This document shows, piece by piece, positions 16,502 to 25,388 of a stretch of 64,000 bases of DNA. The DNA lies in assembly GCA_017656305.1 (NCBI GenBank), contig JACDOG010000005.1:1-64000 (forward strand), given 5' to 3'. Source of the stretch: Thermoanaerobacteraceae bacterium (GTDB lineage: Bacteria; Bacillota; JADQBR01). A program made the position numbers and the translations under genes. The notes below the pieces were generated by a model. That model was given only the letters and a program-made list of their open reading frames with translations. It searched no databases and was not told the origin of the DNA. Position 1 is the first letter of the stretch. Every line of letters begins with the position of its first letter.

Positions 16502-16987
16502 CTAGTAATATTTCTTGATCTCCTCATCTACCAGTTCCTCGTACTCTGCCAGGTCCGCCTCATCAATTAATACGGTATCGCTTTCTGCCGTTTTCCTGTA
16601 AAATACCCATTTGTCCAAAGCCGTATATATCAACAAGCCGCCGCCGAGAATGGCCAGAAACGGTGTCACCCATGCCGCAATGTTAAACGGGATACTGGCC
16701 GGTGGAGCAGCCATAACTTCTTCACCGTAAATACTAATCATGTAACCGTAAATCTGTTCCGGAGTCATGCCTTCCTTTAGTTTCTGGCGGATTTCCGCCC
16801 GCATTTGCTGGGCGGTAGCATTGTCGCAGGATTTCAGATACATCCCACAACCGTCGGTACACATCAAGTTGGCCTCAATTTCCTTAAATAGCTTTTCGTC
16901 TACCACGTACTCCTCTGCCAGGGCAGGGAGAGCAAATACAAGATTTAACAGCAAAACAGCAAGCAGCAAAATAACCTTTTGCCTCAC
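16502..16987 (-). CDS. ccmH: CcmH/CycL-type apocytochrome thiol-handling protein
   Basis: The 161-residue product has a signal peptide (about 1-24), a helical external domain and one C-terminal membrane helix (about 107-128). The family motif is normally LRCxxCQ. Here it reads LMCTDGCGMYLKSC with Cys43, Cys47 and Cys54, a CX3C spacing with a third Cys. The following MRAEIRQKLKEGMTPEQIYGYMISIYGEEV is classic CcmH. It keeps the haem-ligation partner of CcmF, but with altered thiol spacing. The GTG start is supported by GGGGGAG. Confidence 0.88.
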   Translation of the reverse strand: MRQKVILLLAVLLLNLVFALPALAEEYVVDEKLFKEIEANLMCTDGCGMYLKSCDNATAQQMRAEIRQKLKEGMTPEQIYGYMISIYGEEVMAAPPASIPFNIAAWVTPFLAILGGGLLIYTALDKWVFYRKTAESDTVLIDEADLAEYEELVDEEIKKYY

Positions 16988-16999
16988 AAAACTCCCCCC

Positions 17000-18997
17000 T
17001 TACTGGGTGTATTTAGGCCCCAGGCGGCTGCCTTTACCGGGCCAGACTGCAAAAATAGTGCCCAGTACCAACAAGTAGCCGCCAATCCACATCCAGCTCA
17101 TCAACGGGTTGACATTAACCTTGAAAGTAGCGCTGGTTACAGACTGGGTTTTCTCATCCCATTCCCAGGTAGCAAGAATCACATATAAATCTTCAGCCAA
17201 AGTTCCGCGAATTGCCACTTCCGTACCGGGCTGTTGCCAGTTTTTGTAAAATACTTTTTCCGGAGTAATGGTGCCGATGTGTTTACCGCCTTTCACCACC
17301 GGCATTTCCGCATACACCACAGCATTTGCTCCTTCTCTTTTCTCCATCAGCCCGTTATAAGTCAAGGTATAGTCCCCAATAGTAATTGTCTCGCCCGGTT
17401 TTACCTGCTTAGTAACTTCCAGCTTGTAACCGTAAGAACCGATAACCGCCAGCACGATGAAAACGATACCCAGGTGGACAATATAGCCCCCATACCGGCG
17501 GCGATTACGTACCGTGAGCCGCCCTAAAGCCGTAAGGTAACCCTCTCCCGTCATCCGGTGGCGAACTACCGTACCACGGTAAAATTCCTGAACAATGGTC
17601 AAAATGACAAATGCACAAACCGCAAAGGCAACAGCACCATAGAGTTGCCTGCCGGGCAGGTAGAAATAAAGCACTACTCCAATGACTGCCGCAATCAGCA
17701 GCGGCCACATGAAGTTGTTACGCAGGTTCTTCAACGAAGAGCGCTGCCACGCTATTAAGGGACAAATTCCCATAACAAATACCATTGCCAGCAATATGGG
17801 TCCGTTGACCTGGTTGAAGAAAGGTACACTGACCGTCACCCTGACGCCTCGAACAGCTTCGGAAATTAGCGGGAAAATGGTCCCCCAGAATGTCGCAAAG
17901 GCAGCACCGACCAGCAGCAGGTTATTTACCAGGAAACTGCTTTCTTTGGACAGATAGGATTCAAATTGATTACCCTGCTTTAGCAAGTTAATGCGGTCAA
18001 TTAACAGGTACAGGGACACCAGCGCCACAAAGCTCATGAATATGAGGAATACAGTACCCAATCCGGGGTTGCTGGCAAAAGAGTGGACTGACTGCAGCAC
18101 CCCACTGCGCGTCAGGAACGTACCGAAAATAGTGGACAAGAATGTGACAATAATCAATGCCATGTTCCAGATCTTCAGCATATCCTTACGCTCTTGAATC
18201 ATTACCGAGTGTAAAAATGCCGTTCCTGTCAGCCATGGAATAAATGAGGCGTTCTCCACCGGGTCCCAGGCCCAGAAGCCGCCCCAACCCAATTCCACGT
18301 AAGCCCACTGGGCACCGTACAGGTTACCGAGACTGAGAAACATCCACGCAATTACCGTCCACCGTCGGGTTACCTTAATCCAGCTGTCGTCAACTTTTTT
18401 CAGAATTAAAGCGGTGATGGCAAATGCGAATGGAACTGCAAAACCAACATATCCCAAATAAAGCGTCAACGGGTGGAACACCATACCCGGATTCTGCAGC
18501 ATGGGGTTAAGACCGGAGCCTTCTGCGGGCACGTAACCGAACTTCTGTACGGACTTGATAAACGGGTTGGCAAAAAACAGCATCACAAATAAAAAGAACA
18601 GGTTATTAAATGTCAAAATGGCACTGACATAGGGAAGCTTTCCATCTTGCTCATGCTTCTTGGAAAATGTAATGATAGCCGTATAAATGGCCAGCACCCA
18701 GGACCACAGTAGCAAAGACCCCGAGTTGCCCGCCCAGAAGGCTGAAAATTTGTAGAATAAAGGCAGGTCAGTACTTGTATACTGAGCCACGTAAGCAATA
18801 GAAAAGTCACTGGCAACCAAATGATAAATTAATATAAACGAGGCCGTAGTTACCAGCAAGCAGATGGCAGCTACGCCGCCTTTGGCACTGTTTTTCAGTT
18901 TCCGGTTACCAGTTTTTATGGCAATAACAAAAGCTATTATAGTATAAATACTAATTGTCAGCGCTAAAATCAGTGATAAATAACCTAGGTCAGCCAT
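17000..18997 (-). CDS. ccmF: cytochrome c haem lyase subunit CcmF
   Basis: This 665-residue polytopic membrane protein catalyses the final attachment of haem to apocytochrome c together with CcmH. The WWD signature is intact (ELGWGGFWAWDPVENASFIPWL, about 235-256). About 14-15 helices are seen, with a large external domain near the C-terminus (about 520-640). AGGAGG precedes the ATG. The length is normal for the family. It lies between ccmE and ccmH, 12 bases before ccmH. Confidence 0.95.
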   Translation of the reverse strand: MADLGYLSLILALTISIYTIIAFVIAIKTGNRKLKNSAKGGVAAICLLVTTASFILIYHLVASDFSIAYVAQYTSTDLPLFYKFSAFWAGNSGSLLLWSWVLAIYTAIITFSKKHEQDGKLPYVSAILTFNNLFFLFVMLFFANPFIKSVQKFGYVPAEGSGLNPMLQNPGMVFHPLTLYLGYVGFAVPFAFAITALILKKVDDSWIKVTRRWTVIAWMFLSLGNLYGAQWAYVELGWGGFWAWDPVENASFIPWLTGTAFLHSVMIQERKDMLKIWNMALIIVTFLSTIFGTFLTRSGVLQSVHSFASNPGLGTVFLIFMSFVALVSLYLLIDRINLLKQGNQFESYLSKESSFLVNNLLLVGAAFATFWGTIFPLISEAVRGVRVTVSVPFFNQVNGPILLAMVFVMGICPLIAWQRSSLKNLRNNFMWPLLIAAVIGVVLYFYLPGRQLYGAVAFAVCAFVILTIVQEFYRGTVVRHRMTGEGYLTALGRLTVRNRRRYGGYIVHLGIVFIVLAVIGSYGYKLEVTKQVKPGETITIGDYTLTYNGLMEKREGANAVVYAEMPVVKGGKHIGTITPEKVFYKNWQQPGTEVAIRGTLAEDLYVILATWEWDEKTQSVTSATFKVNVNPLMSWMWIGGYLLVLGTIFAVWPGKGSRLGPKYTQ

Positions 18998-19081
18998 TAA
19001 AAATATACCTCCTTGTCCACAGTCACGCCAAAATTAAGTACTGGACCGGTAGACAGCAAACCTGCTACCGGCCTTGCGTTA

Positions 19082-19504
19082 TTACTTTTGCAACTCCCCA
19101 TTCATTTCCTCAATGCTGCCAGCTTCGTACTTTGAAGGACACTTGGTAGTCAACTTTTCGGCCTTAAAGACATTTTCCTCTTTATCATAGAAACCTTCTA
19201 AAATGACCTCTGTAGCATCATCAAAATTGTCCGGCTTAACATCATTATAAATGACAGGCAGTTTATTTTTCCCATCTGTCACTGTAAACGCAAGCTGAAC
19301 CTTGTCCCCATCAAACTTGACACTGTCACCTACCAGTTTACCCGGAACCATTAAGTACTCACCGTCATAATCTTCTTCTCCCGCTACCAAATCAGTAATA
19401 GTCACCTGATACCCGGCAAAATTGGAAAAGCCAGAAAACATCAAGTAACCAACGGCAACAACGATAATCAATACCCCGACAAAAATCTTCGTGCTCTGCT
19501 TCAA
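19082..19504 (-). CDS. ccmE: haem chaperone CcmE, CXXXY variant
   Basis: This is a membrane-anchored OB-fold protein of 140 residues (helix about 7-27). Classical CcmE binds haem covalently through His in HXXXY. Here the motif is Cys122-Pro-Ser-Lys-Tyr126, the CXXXY type described from Desulfovibrio and archaea (System I*). The TTG at 19504 is chosen because GGGGG lies eight bases upstream and the product then begins MKQSTKIFVG. It is the second gene of the ccm operon, between the 328-residue protein and ccmF. Confidence 0.92.
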   Translation of the reverse strand: MKQSTKIFVGVLIIVVAVGYLMFSGFSNFAGYQVTITDLVAGEEDYDGEYLMVPGKLVGDSVKFDGDKVQLAFTVTDGKNKLPVIYNDVKPDNFDDATEVILEGFYDKEENVFKAEKLTTKCPSKYEAGSIEEMNGELQK

Positions 19505-19525
19505 AAACAGCACCCCCTTACCTTC

Positions 19526-20512
19526 TTATTCATCAATCTCTTCCAGCAGCTTTTTATAAGTATCCTCACTTATCTTCCCGTCTAAAAGCATTTTGCGTAA
19601 CTTCCGTTTTTCCTCTGCCACTTCCTTCCTGCTAACGCCGCCCTGTTTACCTTTTAAGCTCTTAGTTTTTTTACCGCCTTTTTTAGATTTAGATTTCTGA
19701 GTAGCTTTTTGATTGTTATTACTGATGGCTATAAACAGGAATACTGCCAGCAGTGCAATAAACACTACAAGTAGGATAACAATTGTAGAATTGACAGAAG
19801 ACTGCGCCTGTACCGGCTGCATACCGCCGGCTACGTTTCCTTGTCCGGTCTCTGCTTTTACGGAAGGTTCATTGCTTTCTCTGACATAACTTATGTCAAA
19901 AGTCAATTCATCTTCAACCGTCAAGCCATTATACCGGTAGATATAATTGGTAAACCCTTCGTCATCCCCCTGGGTTTTTGCAGGTTCCGGCTGTAAAGAT
20001 ACCTCTGTTGCCCCCTTGGGCGCTTTAATTTCCACGGTCAGGTTTTCTACAGGGAAAGCAGGTCTGAAGGTCTGCGTAAACTGTCTGGGATTGGCTGAGC
20101 CAAAAGGCCTGTAGTAGTACTCCATCATTACAGGGAATTCTGCTCCAGGCTCAATAGGATGAGAGGGTTTCCAGACCACCACATCGTAGTCAGGATTGTC
20201 CTTCTCAACTATGTATTTTTGGCAAACCATCCCTTGTTCAGTTTCACAAACCATATTTATCTCCGCGTTTTTGGGAACCTTGTACCGCAGCTCCCCGTCA
20301 AACGGCTTGCCGGTATCATTGACGAAAACGCCCGTGTAGATAACCAACACGTCCGGCCACCGGTCATATTCCGGCCAAATGGAATAATAGAGCTGCTTCA
20401 TGGTCATTGTCTTCGTTTCTTCTGCAAAAACCGGAACTTGCGGCACCAGTGCCACAATCAGTGCTATCAGCAACGCAAAGACCAATAGCTTTTTCTTTCT
20501 TCCGCCTGCCAT
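19526..20512 (-). CDS. secreted, membrane-tethered protein of unknown function, first gene of the ccm operon
   Basis: The 328-residue product has a signal peptide (about 1-30, ending PVFAEE), a beta-rich external domain with one Cys pair (CETEQGMVC), a membrane helix (about 246-268) and a Lys-rich linker. A short C-terminal helical module follows (KRKLRKMLLDGKISEDTYKKLLEEI). Layout and tail echo the 349-residue gene of the same operon. The ATG at 20512 is chosen because of GGAGG upstream; the open frame continues to 20677 but without a good start. It follows a strong promoter with a BlaI-type operator 240 bases upstream. Function unknown. Confidence 0.82.
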   Translation of the reverse strand: MAGGRKKKLLVFALLIALIVALVPQVPVFAEETKTMTMKQLYYSIWPEYDRWPDVLVIYTGVFVNDTGKPFDGELRYKVPKNAEINMVCETEQGMVCQKYIVEKDNPDYDVVVWKPSHPIEPGAEFPVMMEYYYRPFGSANPRQFTQTFRPAFPVENLTVEIKAPKGATEVSLQPEPAKTQGDDEGFTNYIYRYNGLTVEDELTFDISYVRESNEPSVKAETGQGNVAGGMQPVQAQSSVNSTIVILLVVFIALLAVFLFIAISNNNQKATQKSKSKKGGKKTKSLKGKQGGVSRKEVAEEKRKLRKMLLDGKISEDTYKKLLEEIDE

Positions 20513-20739
20513 TATTTTCCTCCTTGCAATTGTTACTTTTTTGTAACCCTTTTCACATAAACAGAAAAAATAAATTGAGCGCACTATAGTAAGTTCTCTG
20601 ATTAAAAACAAAATCCTGCACCGGATAATTTTTTTTGCTGTCATATATTGTCTATAATTGTATGTTTTTACTAGCAAGCAAGGGCAGATACTTATGTCTT
20701 ATTTACACCTCCTGCGATACTTGATAATTGCTTAGTCTT

Positions 20740-20774
20740 ATCATAACTCCAACCTTTACTACAGTCAATAGTAA
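20740..20774 (-). promoter_or_regulatory. ccm operon promoter with overlapping BlaI-type operator
   Basis: The minus strand reads TTGACT, 17 bases, TATGAT (-35 at 20768-20763, -10 at 20745-20740). The dyad TTACTACAGTCAATAGTAA (20756-20774) covers the -35 box. It matches the blaI operator at 17 of 19 positions, and its distance to the -35 box is identical. The 220-base leader to the first gene contains a free AGGAGG without an ORF that I trust. Confidence 0.75.
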
Positions 20775-20794
20775 TTAAAGTAATCAAGCAGGTA

Positions 20795-21036
20795 GAATTC
20801 GGGAATAACTTCCCGACTTCGTTTCTCTCACAGAACCGTTAGGAGTGCCTGCTGTTACGCAAGGTTACCCTCCTGACAGGCCAACTTCGGTTCGCTCGCG
20901 CTACGTTCCATGTTCTTCCTTCGGCTTCCTCCAGACCCCGCCGTTACCGGTGACGCCATTGCCTGCGGGTCGTCTTCCCGCTGGTTAGGTGACAGGGTTT
21001 CTTTCAACCCATCGGCTCAGCAGACATGCTGGGCGA
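20795..21036 (-). mobile_element. group II intron-like RNA remnant without reverse transcriptase
   Basis: The minus strand shows phrases common in bacterial group II introns: GAGCCG...GTTGAAAG, GGAGGAAGCCGAAG, GAACATGGAACGTA, and GGTTCTGTGAGAG followed by a GGGAA-GTTA-TTCCC hairpin ending in TCTACC. No intron-encoded protein is present and I cannot identify domains V and VI. This is pattern memory rather than a model hit. Confidence 0.35.
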
Positions 21037-21071
21037 ACAAAAAGCACCCAAAAGCAAAACCTTTTGGGTGC
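21037..21071 (-). terminator. intrinsic terminator after copA-copZ
   Basis: GCACCCAAAAG and CTTTTGGGTGC arms (21044-21054, 21061-21071) are followed on the minus strand by TTTTTGTT. Confidence 0.92.
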
Positions 21072-21094
21072 ATGTATTCCACATAGGATTTAAC

Positions 21095-21310
21095 TTAATC
21101 CAGTACTTCGTAGCCGGCATCTTCAATGGCAGCCTTGAGCTGGTCATAGGACACCTTATCCTCGTCAAACTTGACAGCTACCTTATTGGCACTTAAATCC
21201 ACTTCCGCCATGATCACGCCATCCAAAGTTTTCAAGGCATTTTCCACTGCCATCTTGCAGTGATTGCAGGACATGCCCGCCACACTGATTTCCATCATTT
21301 TTTCAGCCAT
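21095..21310 (-). CDS. copZ: copper chaperone CopZ
   Basis: This 71-residue HMA-domain protein has the metal-binding loop GMSCNHC and the ferredoxin-like fold pattern ending AAIEDAGYEV. It carries Cu(I) to the ATPase encoded just upstream. AGGAGG lies eight bases before the ATG at 21310. The order copA-copZ is the reverse of the copZA order in Bacillus subtilis. A terminator closes the unit. Confidence 0.93.
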   Translation of the reverse strand: MAEKMMEISVAGMSCNHCKMAVENALKTLDGVIMAEVDLSANKVAVKFDEDKVSYDQLKAAIEDAGYEVLD

Positions 21311-21343
21311 TCCAGTCACCTCCTTAATTAAAATTAGCGTTAA

Positions 21344-23779
21344 TTAACTGTATTTAAATTTCCATCTCTTTAACCGCAACGCGTTCGTTACCACGGATAC
21401 CGAACTGAAAGCCATTGCCGCACCAGCAATTATGGGTGAAAGCAGTCCCATAGCTGCCACGGGAATCCCCAAGCTGTTATAAACCAGTGCCCAGAACAAA
21501 TTCTGACGGATATTTCTCATAGTAGCCTTGCTGAGCTTGATGCTTGCCGGAATCCCCATTAAGTCGCCACGCATCAGGGTAATATCCGCCGCTTCCATGG
21601 CCACGTCCGTACCGGTACCGATGGCAATACCCACATCAGCAGTTGCCAGAGCCGGCGCGTCATTAATTCCGTCCCCGACCATGGCCACTATTTTGCCCTG
21701 GTCCCGCAACTTCTGCACTTCGTTGGCCTTATCTTCAGGTAAAACTTCTGCCAAAACGTTATCTATGCCTACCTGTCTGGCTATAGCCCGGGCGGTCCGC
21801 TCGTTGTCCCCGGTAATCATGATTACTTCTATGCCCATATCCTTAATTGTCTTGATGGCTTCTTTGGAGTTCTCCTTCACGGTATCCGCCACGGCTACTA
21901 TACCCACTGCCCTGCCGTCCACTGCTACCAGCATGGCTGTCTTTCCTTCTTCTTCAAGTTTCTCTTTTTGCGCCGTCAGGTGGGAAATATTTATATTATG
22001 TTTTTTCATTAATTTGGTATTTCCCAGCAGTACGTGTTTTCCCTCTATATCGGCCTCGATACCGTAGCCGGGAATGGCGTTGAAGTTCTCCGGCTGCACC
22101 AAGTCAACTCCTTTTTCTTTGGCTCCTTTCACAATTGCTTCTCCCAGGGGATGCTCGGAGCCCCTTTCCGCTGAGGCGGCAAGTTTAAGCAGCTCGTCCT
22201 CGTCATAACCTTCCGCTATCACGTCGGTTAGTTCAGGTTCACCCTTAGTAATCGTTCCCGTCTTATCCAGGACAATGGCATTCACCTTGTGTGCCTGCTC
22301 CAGGTGCTCACCACCTTTAAACAGTATCCCGTTTTCCGCTCCTCTGCCGGTACCTACCATAATCGAGGTAGGCGTAGCCAGTCCCAGGGCGCACGGGCAC
22401 GCTATGACCAGCACTGCCGTAAAGTTGATTAAGGCCCACGTAAAGTTGTCAAAACCGGCCGGCGGTGTCAGGAAAAAGTACCAGACGCCGAAGGTTATCA
22501 ATGCTATTACCACAACTACCGGTACAAAATACCCGGAAATGACATCCGCCATGCGCTGGATGGGCGCTTTGGAACCTTGAGCCTCTTCGACAATTTTAAT
22601 GATCTGTGACAAGGCTGTATCCTTACCCACTTTAGTAGCTTTAAACTTAAACGACCCGTGTTTGTTGATTGTAGCCCCGATTACTTCGTCTCCTTCTTTT
22701 TTATCCACTGGAATGCTTTCCCCGGTAAGCATGGATTCGTCTACAGTCGATGTTCCTTCAATGATAATACCGTCCACAGGTATTTTTTCACCCGGTCTTA
22801 CTATGATAATGTCTCCCTCTACCACTTCTTCTACTGGTATATCTTCTTCCTTTCCGTCACGTACAACCCGGGCGGTCTTGGCCTGCAACCCCATCAGCGA
22901 CTTGATGGCTTCGGAAGTACGGCCCTTGGCTATGGCTTCAAGCAATTTACCGAGCAAAATCAAGGTAATCAGCACCGCGGACGTTTCGTAATAAAGCATA
23001 CCATCGGTGAAAAAGGTATTTGCCACGCTGTAAAAGTAAGCTGCTGAAGTCCCCAAAGCCACCAGTACGTCCATGTTGGCACTGCCGTTGCGCAAGGCAT
23101 GGTAGGCACCCTTGTAAAACTGCGAACCGGGTATAAACTGCACCGGTGTTGCCAACAGGAATTGAAATACCGGCGACATTAAAAATTCATTCAAATGTAA
23201 TGAAAACATTTCCGCAAACATGATAAATACCAAGGGAAAGGATAGTAAGGCGGACATAACAAACATGTTGCGCTGGCGCTTTATTTCCTTTTCCCGTTCT
23301 TCTTTTTCCCTGTCTACACCCGTTCCCCGGTCAGCTTCCCTGGCATTATAGCCCATGTCCTTGACTGCTTTTATCATATCTTTGATACCAGTTTCGGCAC
23401 TGTTGTACTCCACAGTAGCCTTTTCCGTTGCAAAGTTAACTACCGCTTTGGTCACTCCAGGCAAACTGTTCAATTTCTTTTCAATCCTGTTGGCACAAGC
23501 GGCACAGGTCATTCCTATGAGCTGCAGTTCCGCTTTATCAGTCTCCACACGATAACCCAATTTTTCGACCGTCTCGGCCAGATCTTCCAGACTGACTTGC
23601 GCCGGGTCATAGATAACGGTTGCCTTCTCCACCGCAAAGTTAACTGCTGCTTCGCTAACCCCTTCCAGCTTGTTGAGACCTTTTTCCACCCTGCTGGCAC
23701 AGGCAGCACAGCTCATGCCGCCAATGGGCAGCGTCGTTTTTTTCAGTTGTTTGTCTTGTGCCCCGCTTTTTTCCGGCAT
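21344..23779 (-). CDS. copA: Cu(I)-exporting P1B-type ATPase CopA
   Basis: This is an 811-residue copper-efflux ATPase of the cytoplasmic membrane. Two N-terminal HMA domains carry GMSCAAC and GMTCAAC. Next come eight membrane helices with the IACPCALG metal site, MLTGES in the actuator domain, DKTGT with the phosphorylated Asp, and [10 protein letters not shown]. The ATG at 23779 is preferred to 23824: GGAGG stands seven bases before it, while the upstream one abuts the operator. The CsoR-type operator implies induction by copper. Confidence 0.95.
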   Translation of the reverse strand: MPEKSGAQDKQLKKTTLPIGGMSCAACASRVEKGLNKLEGVSEAAVNFAVEKATVIYDPAQVSLEDLAETVEKLGYRVETDKAELQLIGMTCAACANRIEKKLNSLPGVTKAVVNFATEKATVEYNSAETGIKDMIKAVKDMGYNAREADRGTGVDREKEEREKEIKRQRNMFVMSALLSFPLVFIMFAEMFSLHLNEFLMSPVFQFLLATPVQFIPGSQFYKGAYHALRNGSANMDVLVALGTSAAYFYSVANTFFTDGMLYYETSAVLITLILLGKLLEAIAKGRTSEAIKSLMGLQAKTARVVRDGKEEDIPVEEVVEGDIIIVRPGEKIPVDGIIIEGTSTVDESMLTGESIPVDKKEGDEVIGATINKHGSFKFKATKVGKDTALSQIIKIVEEAQGSKAPIQRMADVISGYFVPVVVVIALITFGVWYFFLTPPAGFDNFTWALINFTAVLVIACPCALGLATPTSIMVGTGRGAENGILFKGGEHLEQAHKVNAIVLDKTGTITKGEPELTDVIAEGYDEDELLKLAASAERGSEHPLGEAIVKGAKEKGVDLVQPENFNAIPGYGIEADIEGKHVLLGNTKLMKKHNINISHLTAQKEKLEEEGKTAMLVAVDGRAVGIVAVADTVKENSKEAIKTIKDMGIEVIMITGDNERTARAIARQVGIDNVLAEVLPEDKANEVQKLRDQGKIVAMVGDGINDAPALATADVGIAIGTGTDVAMEAADITLMRGDLMGIPASIKLSKATMRNIRQNLFWALVYNSLGIPVAAMGLLSPIIAGAAMAFSSVSVVTNALRLKRWKFKYS

Positions 23780-23832
23780 GTCAAGCCCTCCTTCAGGGAT
23801 ATTGTACCCATTATCATCAACCAATATATATA

Positions 23833-23856
23833 TATACCTTACAGGGGTATGCTACC
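23833..23856 (-). promoter_or_regulatory. CsoR-type operator upstream of copA
   Basis: The plus strand reads TACCTTACAGGGGTATGCTA. As I recall the copZA operator of Bacillus subtilis, TACCCTACGGGGGTATGGTA, 17 of 20 bases agree. The site lies between a possible -35 (TTGTAG) and -10 (TATATA), so CsoR binding would block the promoter until Cu(I) is bound. No csoR gene is in the window. Confidence 0.7.
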
Positions 23857-23903
23857 TACAAATTCATTCTATTTCACATAATTTAGTTTGTCAATGCTTA
23901 AGC

Positions 23904-23930
23904 ATAAAAAAACAGCCGCTAAGGGCTGTT
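23904..23930 (-). terminator. intrinsic terminator after trxB
   Basis: AACAGCC and GGCTGTT arms (23911-23917, 23924-23930) are followed by seven T residues on the minus strand. Confidence 0.92.
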
Positions 23931-23941
23931 ATTCAGACGAA

Positions 23942-24859
23942 TCATATGACACCGCCCAAGTACCGCTCAGCAGCCATGGCTGCATGGGCACCGTCACCGA
24001 CGGCGGTACTTACCTGGCGTAGGAATTTTTCCCGTACGTCACCGGCAACAAATATCCCCGGGACGGAAGTCTGCAAAAAGTCATTGGCAACCACATAATT
24101 CTTGTCATTCAGTTCCACTACTCCCTGCAGGAATTCGGTATTGGGTACGGTACCGATAAAGATAAATACCCCATCAAACTGGTGGTCTTTGACTTCTCCG
24201 GTATTCACATCTTTTACTGCAACCTGCTCTACTTTGCCGTTACCTTTAATCTCCTCAACCGTACTGTTCCACAAAAAGTCAATCTTTTCATTTGCAAACG
24301 CTTTATCCTGCAGGGCTTTTACAGCACGCAGCTGATCTCTCCTGTGAATAATGACAACTTCAGAAGCATACTTGGTCAAAAACAGCGCTTCTTCCACCGC
24401 GGAATCGCCGCCGCCAACGACAGCTACTCTTTTATCCTTGAAAAATGCACCGTCACAGGTGGCACAATAGGATACTCCCCTACCCTGGAATTTCTCTTCA
24501 CCGGGTACTCCCAGTTTGCGTGCCTTGGCACCCGTGGCAATAATGACGCTTCTTGCCTCAATCTCTTCTTCACCGGCCTTGACAATTTTTATCTCACCCC
24601 TGTCTTCCAGACCGGTGACTTCTTTCATTTTAAACTCAGCACCGTGCTTGACAGCCTGCTGGTGAAACTTGTTCATCAGCTCCGGTCCGCTAATACCTTC
24701 CGGAAAACCGGGATAGTTAGCTATAATGTCAGTTAGGGCAGCTTGCCCCCCAGGCATGGTGCTTTCCAGTACCAATGTCTTCAAGCCGCCCCGGGCACCA
24801 TACAGTGCTGCCGTTAATCCTGCAGGTCCTCCACCAATGATGACTAAATCGTAACTCAT
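23942..24859 (-). CDS. trxB: thioredoxin reductase TrxB
   Basis: This 305-residue flavoprotein reduces thioredoxin with NADPH. The FAD-binding GGGPAG is at residues 9-14. The redox-active CATC (Cys132 and Cys135) is in YCATCDGAFF, the second nucleotide-binding GGGDSA follows, and the C-terminal FAD motif is GIFVAGDVR. The first residues overlap the end of the CoA-binding gene by four bases (ATGA), so the two are translationally coupled. Confidence 0.95.
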   Translation of the reverse strand: MSYDLVIIGGGPAGLTAALYGARGGLKTLVLESTMPGGQAALTDIIANYPGFPEGISGPELMNKFHQQAVKHGAEFKMKEVTGLEDRGEIKIVKAGEEEIEARSVIIATGAKARKLGVPGEEKFQGRGVSYCATCDGAFFKDKRVAVVGGGDSAVEEALFLTKYASEVVIIHRRDQLRAVKALQDKAFANEKIDFLWNSTVEEIKGNGKVEQVAVKDVNTGEVKDHQFDGVFIFIGTVPNTEFLQGVVELNDKNYVVANDFLQTSVPGIFVAGDVREKFLRQVSTAVGDGAHAAMAAERYLGGVI

Positions 24860-25245
24860 GACACAACACCCTTTCTATGTTCTTTCATCATGCATTTGTC
24901 CATAATTACTTCAATACCTGCTGCTCTCGCTTTTTCAGCCGCTGCATTATGTACTACCCCTTCCTGCAGCCATAACACGGGTACATTTCTGGCAATAGTC
25001 TGCTCAACAATTTCCGGAACCACCGCCGGTTTGCGAAAAACGTCCACAACATCAATCTTTATATCCTGCGGAATATCTATAAGGGAGGCATAGCTTTTTT
25101 CTCCCAAGACCCGGTCTTTTGTAGGATTTACAGGGATGATTCGGTAGCCCTGGTCCTGCAGGTATTTGGCAACCCGGTAACTGGCCCTTTCCGGATTGTC
25201 CGACAATCCCACCACAGCGATGGTTTTAATCTCATGCCAATCCAT
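24856..25245 (-). CDS. CoA-binding domain protein (YccU type)
   Basis: This 129-residue Rossmann-fold protein of the CoA_binding_2 family has the N-terminal AVVGLSDNPERASYRVAKYLQDQGYRIIPVNP and the central DIKIDVVDVFR...VPEIVEQTIA, ending in the LWLQEGVVH segment. The cellular role is not known; related proteins bind CoA or act in thiol metabolism. The gene starts with AAGGAGG and follows a promoter (TTGCAA, 18 bases, TATAAT) with a CsoR-family-like palindrome between -10 and the start. It overlaps trxB, suggesting a thiol-stress unit. Confidence 0.88.
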   Translation of the reverse strand: MDWHEIKTIAVVGLSDNPERASYRVAKYLQDQGYRIIPVNPTKDRVLGEKSYASLIDIPQDIKIDVVDVFRKPAVVPEIVEQTIARNVPVLWLQEGVVHNAAAEKARAAGIEVIMDKCMMKEHRKGVVS

Positions 25246-25262
25246 TTCAGATCACACCTCCT

Positions 25263-25278
25263 TACCCCTATAGGGTAT
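25263..25278 (-). promoter_or_regulatory. CsoR-family-like palindrome before the CoA-binding/trxB operon
   Basis: TACCCCTATAGGGTA is nearly palindromic and keeps the ATACCC/GGGTAT arms of CsoR-family operators. It lies just downstream of TATAAT (about 25304-25299). The regulator could be CsoR or a persulfide-sensing CstR relative. Confidence 0.5.
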
Positions 25279-25348
25279 TATTTACTTATATTATATGAAA
25301 ACTTTCGCTCACATTGCAACCCCTGATTTGCCGTACCATTATTTTACC

Positions 25349-25377
25349 CAAAAAAATTACCCTTCATAAGAAGGGTT
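25349..25377 (-). terminator. intrinsic terminator after the M23 peptidase gene
   Basis: ACCCTTC and GAAGGGT arms (25359-25365, 25370-25376) are followed by AATTTTTTT on the minus strand. Confidence 0.88.
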
Positions 25378-25388
25378 GGTAATCAATA

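Noticed and set aside
20512-20677. N-terminal extension of the first ccm-operon protein
   Set aside because: The extension starts at a TTG without ribosome site, while the internal ATG at 20512 has GGAGG and leads straight into a signal peptide.
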